Source: Acorus gramineus
Lineage: Eukaryota; Streptophyta; Magnoliopsida; Acorales; Acoraceae
Direction of reading: 5' to 3'
Length of the DNA: 64,000 nucleotides
Assembly (NCBI GenBank): GCA_030737835.1
Contig: CM060847.1
Location: 682,001-746,000, forward strand
In this document: positions 35,179-46,460 of the stretch, piece after piece
Position numbering within the stretch: the first letter of the stretch is position 1
Layout: every line of letters begins with the position of its first letter
Position numbers and translations under genes: made by a program
Notes under the pieces: model-generated
What the model saw: only the letters and a program-made list of their open reading frames with translations
What the model was told of the DNA's origin: nothing
The model's database searches: none

Positions 35179-36860
35179 AGTGGGACATTACTTATCAGAA
35201 GGTAATACTGCATTTTATTTCATCTATGCTTTATGCTAATTAGTGCCTCTTAACATAAGCTATAAGATTTTATGAACACTTAATATATTATTTCTGGAAT
35301 TCTTTTTAACATCATAAACCAGCATGTATGCAAAATTTCATACCATCTATACCAATTGATGATGAAATTGATTATGGTATTATATTCATATCATGCTATC
35401 TCATCAACTGCTTTGTGCGTTGACAATTTGTCACTAGCTATAGGAAGTTATGAACACCTTGTTTTCTGACATTGCTTTAACATTACATAACCAATTTGTA
35501 TGCATTAAAATTCAATCTATGCTGATGATGAAGCTGATCATGGTATTTACATCATCTCTTCTGCTTTTCCAACTTTTGATACTTGATATATATAACAAGA
35601 CAGGACACAAAGCTTTTCAAGAAGAACCAAGATTTTGAAAGGTTGTTGATGGAGAGTATTACTTCAAAAAGGCACTTAGAGCTGCGGATGGCCTTCTCTC
35701 AGTTTTTTTTTTTTTTTTTTTCAAGGTACAAGCGCTTGTGTTTTCTCTTGTTTTTTTTATTTTTATTTTCCCCCATTTGACTCAGGACCATCCAGATATA
35801 ATGATTTTTTTATGGGGGGTTGCGATATAATTGTTTTTTTTTTTATGTCAGACTTACGGTCAATAAGAAGCTGGAATTAGATTATTCATCTCCTTTTTAT
35901 TCTTATTATTTTACCATTTATAGTGGTGCTGGTATCTTTTCAAAGGAGTAAAATATCCACGAAAAAATAATAATAAAATACCCACTAGAATAAGGTTATA
36001 TGAGTTGCATGAGAATACTTCATACAACTAATTGGAAAATATGGTCATAAAATAAAAGATGGGCACTGTTACATGTAGTCTTTACATAAAATCTTGCATT
36101 TTTTTGTGTTGGAGTATATACTTTATTTTTTTAGCGAAGATGCATGATTAAGTATTGTAATGTCACAAAGATGAGTTTACATTTGTCATGTGCAAGACAA
36201 TTAAGTTAAATGTGACTGATGTTTCATGAAAATCTTTCAATTATGCCCACCAAACATCAGATTTTGATTTCAAAAAGTTCAGAGGGGAAATAAGAACATG
36301 AAGGGGTCCTAAAAGTCATCCAAACCACTTGCCTTCCCTCCAGCAGTAGAAAAATGTCATATTGCATAATTTGGGATGAATGCTTGACAATTCTGGCACT
36401 GTAATGCCCCCTGAAGATGCACTTCTGCTGTGGTTGGAGGGGAACTCAGACTCATCACTGGACCTGATGAATTCAGATACATGAGTTGCAGCCAAGTTCG
36501 CGTAGTATAGAGGCTTAACTGCAACAGAAGCATCACTTTCAAATTAGACTTAAAAAACTATGTAAAGATGCAGAGATGATTTCAACAATGACAATATATT
36601 CATATAATTTAGTAGGTTAGATATTCATATCTATAGCTAGTGTGTGCTAGTGAAGCTATTATGGATGTAAATATAGGGAGTTATAATTAAGAATAAATAT
36701 CCAGATTATCCATTGAAACAGCAGTGGTGCTTCTCTGGTACCTGTATCAGTGCAGCCACAATTCAATTCATCATTATTGAACCGAGAAAATAAAATGATG
36801 ATTTGCTGCATATAACAATTTGAGAGAGATGAACTCAGGAATGCGACAGAGTGAAAACAT
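35000..36860. repeat. Segmental duplication, copy 1 (LARP 3' end plus AGO 3' end)
   Basis: Matches 39,560-41,470 in the same orientation along its length. Shared stretches are the last LARP exon, the spacer (for example ttttccaacttttgatactt, tgttacatgtagtctttacat, atgcatgattaagtat) and the last two AGO exons. The copies differ by substitutions and small indels. Copy 1 contains the intact LARP end; its AGO end is broken. Confidence 0.9.
36341..36860 (-). pseudogene. 3'-terminal fragment of the degenerate Argonaute
   Basis: Contains recognisable copies of the last exon (36518 downwards) and the 32-nt exon before it (36741-36710) of the AGO gene at 40,959-46,460, plus a few bases of the next exon's flank near 36,840. 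The translation keeps YYANLAATHVSEFIRSSDE and ends near CNMTFFY, but the stop codon has become TGC. The donor after the 32-nt exon reads GGATAATC instead of GGTATTC, so it cannot splice normally. All upstream exons are missing. Like the intact neighbour, it has Asn in place of the catalytic His, so that change predates the duplication. Confidence 0.88.
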
Positions 36861-37199
36861 GTTAGTGTGATGTGAATATACTAGTAAAAATTAAAACATG
36901 ACACATAAAAGGCATAGATGCAAGCACGCCGATATTGCTATGAAATATATTCCAAAACAAGAGTCCAATGGTAATGTGTGTGTGTGTATATATATCACAT
37001 TAATCACATATTTCACATTATCTCTCCTAGATACAATTCGTTATTATTATTGCTCAATTACAAGTTCGATTTTTGCATTCCGATACAATGTATCACTTTT
37101 TCCTTGTTTGAGATTTTCATTAAATTTTGAGATAGTGGAGGATACTGAATGATTTAGAACCTGTAGAGTTAAAACTCACATTACAAAGGAAAATTGAGG

Positions 37200-37620
37200 T
37201 ATAATGGATATTTGCACCCATATGTGTATAATTATGTCAATAGACAACACCATGCAGCATAGGGTTAAAATGAGATTTGCACCATGGAGTTCATATGTGA
37301 TTGGTTATGCCACTATAACATGGGGTCTAACACATGGATGTTTGATACCAAAATAATGACAATGTGTTTCATAATGTTTGAATCAGGATATTGATTATAA
37401 TTGTAAAAATAAATTCCAAATAAAATTTCAAACAAAATTAAAATTATGATATAAAAATACTGATAGATTCTACACTTATTGTTCCTATCCAAAACCGAAT
37501 GGGTGGAATCCCACTCAAAATCCTTTCAAATGACAAACTCACTCTCTTTTATAAATATCCAATCAGGTGATCATATTATAATAGGTTTTCTCTCTCTCTC
37601 TCTCTCTTCCTAAAAAGAAG
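37200..37620 (+). pseudogene. Shuffled LARP fragments (exon 2 part and 5' flank)
   Basis: About 37,203-37,390 resembles LARP exon 2 around 33,770-33,920: blocks such as tagacaacacc, ttgcaccatgg, acccatgg or acacatgg, tttgat..caaaa.agtgacaatatg-like sequence and tgtttca. It has frameshifts and gaps. About 37,395-37,610 resembles the LARP 5' flank at 30,890-31,110. The order is rearranged, with exon 2 sequence before 5' flank, so this is a scrambled relic and not a gene. A CT run lies at about 37,590-37,607. Confidence 0.7.
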
Positions 37621-38458
37621 AATAGGCTTTCTCTTCAAAAAAATTTAAAAGGATTCTCTCAAAAAACTGATGAGACTTCTACAAGGTCGTATTAGAAAAT
37701 GTGCATTGATAAACTCAACCAGGACAATACCTAGAAATTATATTTGACAATATAAAAACACATGAATCACATTAAATCATAAATAAAGAGAATGGAAAGA
37801 AGTAGCACATGGAAGCGAGCAAAGCTCTGTCCTCAGTGAATAATTCCTCTCATGCATAGGGTTGTCTACTCTATCATAGATAGATATGATCACATAGGTT
37901 ATGTTTTTTTAGGGTGCAAGCTACGGAAAAATCACAGTAAAGAACTTGGATTCTTTCCGGCGCCCAAGACTCAGAATTAAAAAAGAAATAAAAAAGTCTC
38001 ACAGTTATCAAAATAATTAATTAGGTCGTATTGAAGAAAGATTGAATACACGATTAATGCATTTTGGTCTTATGCGCCTAATATAGTGACTGTGTGATGT
38101 GAATGTACTAGTATAATAAAAAAAAAAACTAGTCTTGCGTGATAATTAAAATATTATTAATAAAGTATGTGATAGGTTTAAAATATTTTAAAAAATTCAA
38201 ATTACATAAATATTTATGAAATAAATTTTAAATAATACAAATAATATTTATAAAATTCAAAATAATACTCGATCTACATGTGGGGAATCCGAATATGCCC
38301 ACACCAGACTCAAATATCGATTATAAAATGCGTTTTTGGGTATATACACCCCATCATCAAACTGATTATTCATTTAGTTTGGTTAGGTTTGATATAATTC
38401 TGATTTTTAAAAATATTTACATTCAATCACTATGTTTTATAACATTATTTAACGTGTC

Positions 38459-38767
38459 CATGGTGCGATATGGAGATAATGTCCCTCTCTATCACGGAGT
38501 AGAGATGAGGGATTTCTCTCGACAGAGGCCGTTTAGATATCATCTTGTAGTAGCATAGAATTGTGTGGGGGGAGTCTCTTGAAGTAATTGGTAGATATCA
38601 CGCCTATTAATCATTCAAACCCCCCGTGTCTTTTGTTTCTATGTCATGATTGTCTTTTTTCTTCTTATTTTTTTATCTGTATCCTCTCATCCCCAATTCA
38701 GACTTATAACCCACTTTTAATAATAAAAGTGTCATAGCAAGATCTACATTTTCTAAAAAAAAAAAAA
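38459..38767 (+). mobile_element. Poly(A)-tailed retro-insertion with 18-bp target duplication
   Basis: An insert of about 309 bp ending in an A run is flanked by the same 18 bp (aacattatttaacgtgtc) at 38441-38458 and 38768-38785. An A tail with a long target duplication is the signature of LINE-mediated insertion. The body is less AT-rich than its surroundings and ends in aataataaaagtgtcat before the tail. I cannot tell whether it is a 5'-truncated LINE, a SINE or a retrocopied transcript. Confidence 0.8.
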
Positions 38768-39059
38768 AACATTATTTAACGTGTCATATGTTATATTAAT
38801 ATTGTTATAAACGTTATTTTATTTTAAAATAATTGGTCATGTTTTTAAATTAGTTTGTTAATAAATCTAATTATATATAAAACCTAGAATTAATTAATAT
38901 ACAAATTAAAATTACATATTTAAATAATTTTTTCTGAAATTAATAATTTGTGGTTTCGAAAAGATAGATTTGATAAATATATCACGTTATCCTTTAAAAT
39001 ATTAAAAATATATAATTTTTTTATTTCCATTCTTACCTTTAACCTAAAATCAAACATAA

Positions 39060-39195
39060 TTAATAACTAACGTTTGGTAACAAGATTGCACAACTGATTT
39101 TCTACAAATGCTAGGTTTAAAAATAATTTTATAGGAAGTTGTTACATTAAATCTGTTTGGTTGCACAATTTGACAGTCGTGCAACCACACGCTGC
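39060..39195. mobile_element. Relic of a GTTTGGTTGCAC-type MITE
   Basis: Contains aacgtttggtaacaagattgcac, then tctgtttggttgcacaattt, and ends in gtgcaaccacacgctgcc, similar in style to the elements at 5906 and 6155. The ends are decayed. Confidence 0.45.
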
Positions 39196-39289
39196 CTAGA
39201 GATAAATTTGAAAAATGAAAATTTTACAAAAGAATTGACTTAAAAACTTAAACATTTTCACTTAGTATAATAGATAAATTAAAAAAGAC

Positions 39290-39545
39290 ACGAAAGGCAT
39301 GGATGCATGCATGCCAAAATTGCTATGGAATATATTCCAAAATCTAATGATAATGTGTGTATATATCTAGCACATTAGTCACATATTTCACATCAGCTCA
39401 ACGAGATCCAATTCATTATTATTATTGCTCAGTTACAAGTTTGATTTTTGCGTTCTTGATACATTTGTATCAAATTCATTAAATTTTGAGATAGTGGAGG
39501 ATAAAATGATTTAGAACATGTATACTCAAAACACACATTATAACA
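39290..39545. repeat. Copy of the segment at 36,900-37,180
   Basis: Shares gaaatatattccaaaa, then acatatttcacat, then attattattattgctca.ttacaag, then aaattttgagatagtggagga with 36,900-37,180, in the same orientation. It shows that the duplicated LARP-AGO junction carried more flanking DNA than the genes alone. Confidence 0.75.
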
Positions 39546-39549
39546 CTCT

Positions 39550-39790
39550 GTAGCAGGGATGGAAATCTCGGGCGATAATAGTATTCAATCATCTAATAGT
39601 GGATTAGAATGTGGCATTGGAAAAGCCGTATGAACAACAACCATGGGATAACGGAAATGTGGTTGTAGCATAACAAACACTGGAAGAGTGTTTTTTAACA
39701 TAACATGAAATTTTGAATCACATGTTCAAGCAGACGTGTGGAGCTCCTGCATCTAAAGAGGAATCAGTTAACGACTCTAAATCTTGATTA
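39550..39790 (+). pseudogene. Degraded copy of the last LARP exon
   Basis: Follows LARP exon 6 from about 34,930 to 35,178: gataatagtattcaa, tggattagaatgtg, atgttcaagcagac, ggagctcc.gcatctaaaga, ending in ctaaatcttga. Several indels shift the frame and create stops, and the rest of the gene is absent apart from scrambled pieces near 37.2 kb. It lies convergent with the intact AGO gene, mirroring the arrangement at 35 kb. Confidence 0.85.
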
Positions 39791-41470
39791 AGAGGTAATA
39801 CTAGTGACATGCTCAAAGTATTTGTGGTATTTTATTTCATTTATGCTATATGTTGTTGTGTTTAGCACCTCTAACTCAAGCTATAGGATTTTATGAATCT
39901 AGAATTCAGACTATCTATTCCAATTAATGCTGAAATTGATTATGGTGTTATATTCATATTATGCTATTTCATCAACTGCTTAGTGCATTGACAATTTGAC
40001 ACTAGTTATAGGAATTTATGAACACCTTGTTTTCCAACATTGCTTTAACATCACATAACCAATTTGTATGTTAAAATTCAATCTATGCTGATGATGAAGA
40101 TGATCGTGGTATTTACATCATCTCTTCTGCTTTTCCAACTTTTGATACTTAATATATATATAATTCTCATATCCCATTGATATAACCTGACAGGACACAC
40201 AACTTTTAAAGAAGATAAATTGTTGATGGAGTGTATGTGATGACTTCTACTTATGGCTCTCTTTTTTTTTTTTTGGTGTGTGTATGTGTGTGAGAGACTC
40301 AGTACAAGGGTGCAAGCTCTTGTATTTTCTTTTCTTTTTAATTTTCCTCCATTTGATTCAAGACCTCTAAATATAATGGTTTTTTTTATGGGGCTTGCGA
40401 AAAAATGTTTTTTTTTTTTTTTTTTTGGAATGTCAAACTTATGGTCAATAAGAATCTCCATTTGATTCTCATTATTTCACCTTTTATTGTGGTGCTTGTA
40501 TCTTTTAAAAGGAGTAGATATTCACAAAAAAATAATAATAAAATGCCAAGATCCAATAGAATAAGTTTATATGAGTTGCATGAGAATAATTCATACCACT
40601 AATTGGAAAATATGAACATAAAATAAAAGATGGGCATTGTTACATGTAGTCTTTACATAAAATCCTGCTTTTTTTTTTTGGCATTGGAGTATATACTTTA
40701 TTTTTTTAACGAAGATGCATGATTAAGTATGCGATCTCACAAACATGAGTTTACATTTTTCATGTGCAAGACAATTAAGTCAAATGTCATTGATCTTTTA
40801 TGAAAATCTTTCAATAATGCCCACCAAATATCAGATCTTGAGTTTCAAAAAGTTCACAGGAAAATAAGAACATGAAGGGATCCTAAAAGTCATCCAAACC
40901 AATAAGTATTCTCAAATGGAACCAAATCTACAAAGCCAAACTACTTACCTTCCCTCCATCAGTAGAAAAATGTCATATTGCGCAATTTGGGATGAATGCT
41001 TGCCAATTCTGGCACTGTAATGCCCCCTGAAGATGCACTTCTGCTGTGGTTGGAGGGGAACTCAGTCTCATCACTGGACCTGATGAATTCAGATACATGA
41101 GTTGCAGCCAAGTTCGCGTAGTATAGAGGCGCAACTGCAACAGAAGCATCATTTTCAAATTAGACTAAAAAACTATGTAAAGATGCAGAGATGAATTCAA
41201 CAAAGATGGTATATTTAACCCCATAGAATTTAGTAGGTTAGATAGTCATATCTGTAGCTAGTGTGTGCTTGTGAAGCTAACTGGATGTAAATATAGGGAG
41301 TTATAGTTAAGAATAAAAATCCAGAATACCTATTGAAACAGCAGTGGTGCTTCTCTGGTACCTGTATCAATGCAGCCACAATTCCACTTATCATAATCGA
41401 ACCGAGGAAATAAAATGATGATTTGCTGCACATAACAGCTTGAGATAGATGAACTCACGAATGTGAGAGC
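39560..41470. repeat. Segmental duplication, copy 2 (LARP relic plus intact AGO 3' end)
   Basis: Partner of 35,000-36,860. Here the AGO side is intact and runs on into the full gene, while the LARP side is broken. 39,800-40,958 is non-coding spacer with T-rich tracts. Confidence 0.9.
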
Positions 41471-44400
41471 GCAAGAACAAGTTCCTGTAGAGCATCGGCT
41501 GAGAAGCCTATCTCATTTAGAAGAACATGATAGTGTGTTGGTCTTGATGTTCCCTGCCAAAATATAATGGTAGTGTTATGTGAATGTACTTAGTATAGTC
41601 AATCTCTTAGGCTCCCTTTGGAAGGTTAAAATTTTTTGAAACTTAACCCATTTTTAATCTTTGGAAACTTATTATCATTATTATATAAACCATTTTCATC
41701 TGTGGTTGTCCTCTTAATCTTTTTTATAAATTGTACATCTTTTTAAAATACAAATTTTATCCCCAATTTAATGTGGTTACTGTGTGGTAATACAAGAGAG
41801 AGAAGAGGGGTGACTGATGCACCTATCTTTTTTATTAATACTTTAAAAGATGTTTATTTTATGTGGGTAAAAAATAGTATAAATCATAATCCATATCTTA
41901 GACGGAATAGTGAAAACATTTCTTTGAGGATCAATTCTAATAACAGAAGTACTTATATCTTTGTTGTCAAATGACATTTAAATATCTTTTCAGCTTTATA
42001 TAATACAATTATATGCCTTGAATAAACAAACGATAACGTCTTTATGAGAAAACTTACAATAATTCCTGCATGAGAGCACATGTAGAAGTCATTGTATCGT
42101 GGGTGACAAACTCCAGTATCGACAACAGTCCCTGCATGTGGTAAATCCTTCTTCAGGAAATAGATGGTACTACTGAAAATATCTCAGAGGGTAACTTGGA
42201 TGGCAATTGAAATAGGAAGAACATAAGCAATTATTTCTATATTTTATCACCAACCAAGAAAAACAAAAATTTTGCGACATTTGTTGATGAAAAAGCATGA
42301 ATTTTTATAAAATTCATGATAGGGTATGTGAAAGCTAACCTGGGGGTACATTATAGCTAGAACTTTTCAGGAAAAATTTAGTCCAATGTTTCTTCTGTGC
42401 GACAATCACCGTGAACTTGGGAAGTTTTTCAAAGCGTGACTGAAATCTACAGGCCTGCAATAATGGAACGACATGGCCTGTGTTATCAAATCCAAAATAC
42501 TCAACCAATTTGAAGAAATATATCAGAGTGAGTACCTGTATAATTTGATCCAATTCAATGTTCAATACTTGATCAAACTGTGAATCATATGCTCCAGACC
42601 TGAACAATGTGTGAGGAGTCAAATACAGCTAAGTCACTCCAACCATGGAACACAAAATAACGTTCACTCAAATCAGTGATCACATGCAAGCATACCGGAA
42701 AATGAAAATCTGCTCAGGCTTTTGGCCACCTGAACTTGTGTAGAATTCCTGAAACAGCTCCCTGAAATCACAAGTAATTAGAAATCATATAAAATAATTT
42801 ATTTGGATACTGATAGTATGATCCATTTGTTCTCTTAGTTATGAACACAGTAAAGAATGCGTACCAAATTATGCCTTTATCTTCATTGTTGGGCTGTGGA
42901 TTGAATAAGAAATCTATCATTTGAAACTTGGGTGATTGAACTCTCACTGTTGCTACATAGCGTGAGATCGAGGGCCACTGCCTTGAACCTACCACCTGAT
43001 ATAATGAAAAACCAGAATTACTCACCTTGTGTGTATTTAAATAATGCACCAACAAACAATCAAATAAACTTTACCGTTGCAAAAAATGGCATGTTGGGCT
43101 GGTAAGTGCCCCCACGGGTAATATCCAACCCCAAAATCATTGTAGGAACCTTAGAGACTTGGGAAATTAAAGGCAAGCATTCTATAGGCACTACGAAATT
43201 CAAACCTCCTAGCTGTGAAATGAAGAGCAGTTTTAAATGATTTGGATGGGTTTAAAAAGATGGAAACTATGTGAAGCAAATGATATGGAAGAGAGTGATA
43301 GGCCTTCTCACTTTGGCATTGATATCCAATACAAGATTTGTCATATAAGAACGATCATTAAGTTTTGGGAGAGCTAAACATTGAGTGACAATGCCATGTT
43401 CCACCACACATCTCTTCTTCCATGGACCTTCAAGTTAGATACACTTACAAGAAATTAAAAAAAATACATTTTAAAGAAGATAATCAAAGAAAGTACCCAA
43501 ACTCCTCAACTTACCATAGATATTGTCATTGTTTTTCTTGGCCAGGATGCATAGAACAAACTCTGGAGGATTGTCGGATAAGGCCTTCCTCATTTGTTGA
43601 AACATTTGATCCACTCTAACTGTCAAAGAACATTTTGTCCAATGAGAATCCTCTTCAAAGATCTTCAATAATGGTTCGACGAGCTGCAGTGGTAATTAGG
43701 ATATAAAGATCAAACCAAATTGTAAGTGATGTTCCAAAAATCAGAATGCACATGCTTGAGGACTGTACCAGTCCTTTTTGTTTTGCACATTTCACAAGTT
43801 GCTCGAACACTTGAAACGATTTGTTAGTTGCAGAGAAATTCACAATAGCCCAGCGTTTAATCTTTGCGGGTTCATAGACTCTCTGAAAAACAACAAATAT
43901 AACTGTCAGAATTCATTTTTTCCAGCATGTTCTTTTGCATGCAAAGAGAACCACTTTAAACACCTCGTTGTTGAGACACCAACGCCCACGTTGTGGAATG
44001 ATTTCCTTTCCATTGCCCACTCTCAGCTGTTGTCAATTAATGTAATAAACATACAAAAAAGTGAAAATGCAAATTCAACAACAAATTTTTTCCCCTCAGA
44101 GAATAGAAATGTACAAACAGGAGACCTTTGGAGGTTGTAGGACTCGGCCATTCAATTGAGCAAATCCAGTACTAATTGTAATGCCACAAGCATGCATCAT
44201 AGGGTCCACATTGTAATCTTCGCTCTTCAGTGCCTGCAAAAGACGCAAAAAGGAATGTGATATATTAAGCAGCATGACCACCATGGTTTCAATATGCATT
44301 GTTAAAGTTGTGAAATGCAAAGTGGAAATTCACTCACACGTTCCCAATCAATATCTTGCACTGTCTTCACATTTTGGCTTTCCAATATGAAATCTAGAAG

Positions 44401-46460
44401 AGGTCCATGCTTTAAAACCAATGCCTTATAAACATCTGTACATGGAAGTGATAAACAAAGAACCAAAAACTAAATTAACTTAAATAGATGCACAACATTA
44501 GGTGAAAATAGAACATACATAACTTATCATTACCAAAATTAAGAGTCAAGCCTATCTGGGTCTCTTGGAAGCTAGTATGGAATCCCCAGCCTGATGGACC
44601 ACCTCCTGACTCTCCATTTTGAGATTTGTTCTGGAATGAAGACTGGCTTAAAAGAAGGGATCCTCTGAGAATGCACAGAAAAAAAAAGACAAACAATGTC
44701 ATAAGCAATTTAAACTATTAACAACCATGTATAGCCCAAGCATGTGTAGGAGATGTGTAACATTCATGTGACATACTGTTTTGCTGTGTGTTGCCTCAGT
44801 ATGATATCCAGCACTTTTAAAGCCTCCTCAGACATCGCAGGGTCGTGTTGGTGCAAAGCGTTGATCGGGATTTTAGATGAGAAACATATCTCAACCTTAA
44901 AGGTCTTTGGACGATCCATTCTCTGCCTCTTGCAATCACTCTCATTAGCTCCGTTCCTACCAATGCTAGTTCTTCATCCAAAAAGATATTTTAAGCTATA
45001 TAGTCCATGATGTAGCATGAGTATACATACATTGCCATGATACGTATTTCAGTTACCAAATTCATCAAATACTCGAAAGGCAATATCTTGTATTGATAAG
45101 TCACCCAATCTTACAAGTGTGCAATGTTCAGTGAATGGGTACAACAACAGTAATAAGCCAAGCTTAAAGGAATCAATGCATGGGTTTTCAAGATTTTCAG
45201 TGAACCAACATGAAAAAAAAAAAAAAACATGAAAAGTCATTGTGTAATGAATATAACAAGGAAAAAGAAATTTTTCCCAAGAATGTACACAGAACCATGA
45301 AATGCAGTGCCATGAAATACAAAGACTAACCAAAGAATTCAATGTATGGGTACATAATATTTTACACCAAACCAGCACGCAGAAACACATTGGGTAACAA
45401 AAAAGTTATTCCAAAATTTTTTATTTTCATTTTTTGGGTGTAAAACATAAATTGCATATTTGCATGCATGTGACAAAGGCAGAGTCATTAATTCCAATAT
45501 CAAATATTGTAAAACAAACAAAACAAATGCAAATATGGAGCATCACACGAGTGACTTCTTAAACACAAATAAGCATGCATGCATGAGAGGGATTTAGTGG
45601 GCCCACTTGTTTGAATGGTGGGCCGGGAGGCCCACAGTGAAGCAGAGCCGATTCTGAGGCAGAGGGCCCACGGTGTAGAGCCCATTCACCCCATCAAACA
45701 CAAATGGCTTCCTCAACAGCTTTTCCGAATACGTCTCCCAAACTTTCTCCAACACTTTCCTTCCCAATATGCCCCTCCCCTCCACGGGCCTCCCGTTCTC
45801 AAAACGTATCAAAACCTTCCCAAAATGTCCATAAGAAGAAAAATTAGAAGCCTATCCAACCCATTTAAAAACAGAAAAAAAATGTTACATTCAATCCATT
45901 TTACAATATAAAACACAGTTCACCTATGTTTTCATTTTAAAAAAAAAAATCATATTCATCATGATATATGTGTTTTTATAAAAGATAAAATACATCTTCC
46001 ATTTAATTGAATGTTATCATTTAAAAAAATGTTAAAAAAATTCAAAGAGAGACATGAGACTGCGTTTTAAGTGTAAGAAAACTGACACTGTATTGAAAAA
46101 AGTGAGTTTTATCTAATGAGGTATATAGTTTTATAAAATATAAATCATACACTCCGAATGGTTTCATTTATAAAAAATATGAAAAAATTTCAATTTTAAA
46201 ACTGTAAAAAAAATTGAGTATAACAACATGGAAAAACTCACGTTGTAACGAAAGAAGTGGGTTTTAAGGCCCATATCAGTGAATGAGGCCTTGAAATGGT
46301 TGGAGAGGAGGTCGATGGGCCTTCCGGCGGATCCATAACCGGGTCTCAACATGGGGACCCGTTTGGACTTCACTGACTGGGCTGCATTATTTGGTGGAGG
46401 AACCATTGGAGGTGGTGGAAGCATTGTTGAAGACACTGTTTTTCTACTGTAAGTCTTCAT
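40959..46460 (-). CDS. AGO4-clade Argonaute lacking PAZ, catalytic residues lost
   Basis: Exons (high to low): 46460-46242, 45815-45607, 44956-44777, 44664-44534, 44435-44338, 44233-44126, 44026-43964, 43882-43769, 43683-43515, 43427-43312, 43212-43075, 42995-42865, 42761-42696, 42599-42536, 42454-42340, 42131-42058, 41553-41459, 41361-41330, 41134-40959; 2298 nt, 765 aa, no stop or frameshift. Most exon lengths equal those of the adjacent AGO4. N domain and linker 1 are present (to residue 279, ...QDIDWER). The next exon begins ALKSEDYNVDP in linker 2, so the three exons covering AGO4 residues 309-435 (PAZ) are absent. MID keeps Tyr430, Lys434, Gln446 and Lys469, the expected guide 5'-phosphate contacts. 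PIWI tetrad: Asp499 kept (ILGLDITRG), then Gln540 for Glu, Ser582 for Asp (IFRSGAYDSQF), Asn715 for His (YYANLAA). The C-terminus is MTFFY. Splice sites are canonical; the exon 2 donor (AA|GTGGGC) is weakest. It could be a recent pseudogene, but the open frame argues for use. Confidence 0.9.

Noticed and set aside
40959..46460. Interpretation of the second AGO as a dead pseudogene
   Set aside because: All 19 exons are open with conserved phases and splice sites, which is hard to keep without selection. It is not excluded, so it is kept as the main alternative.
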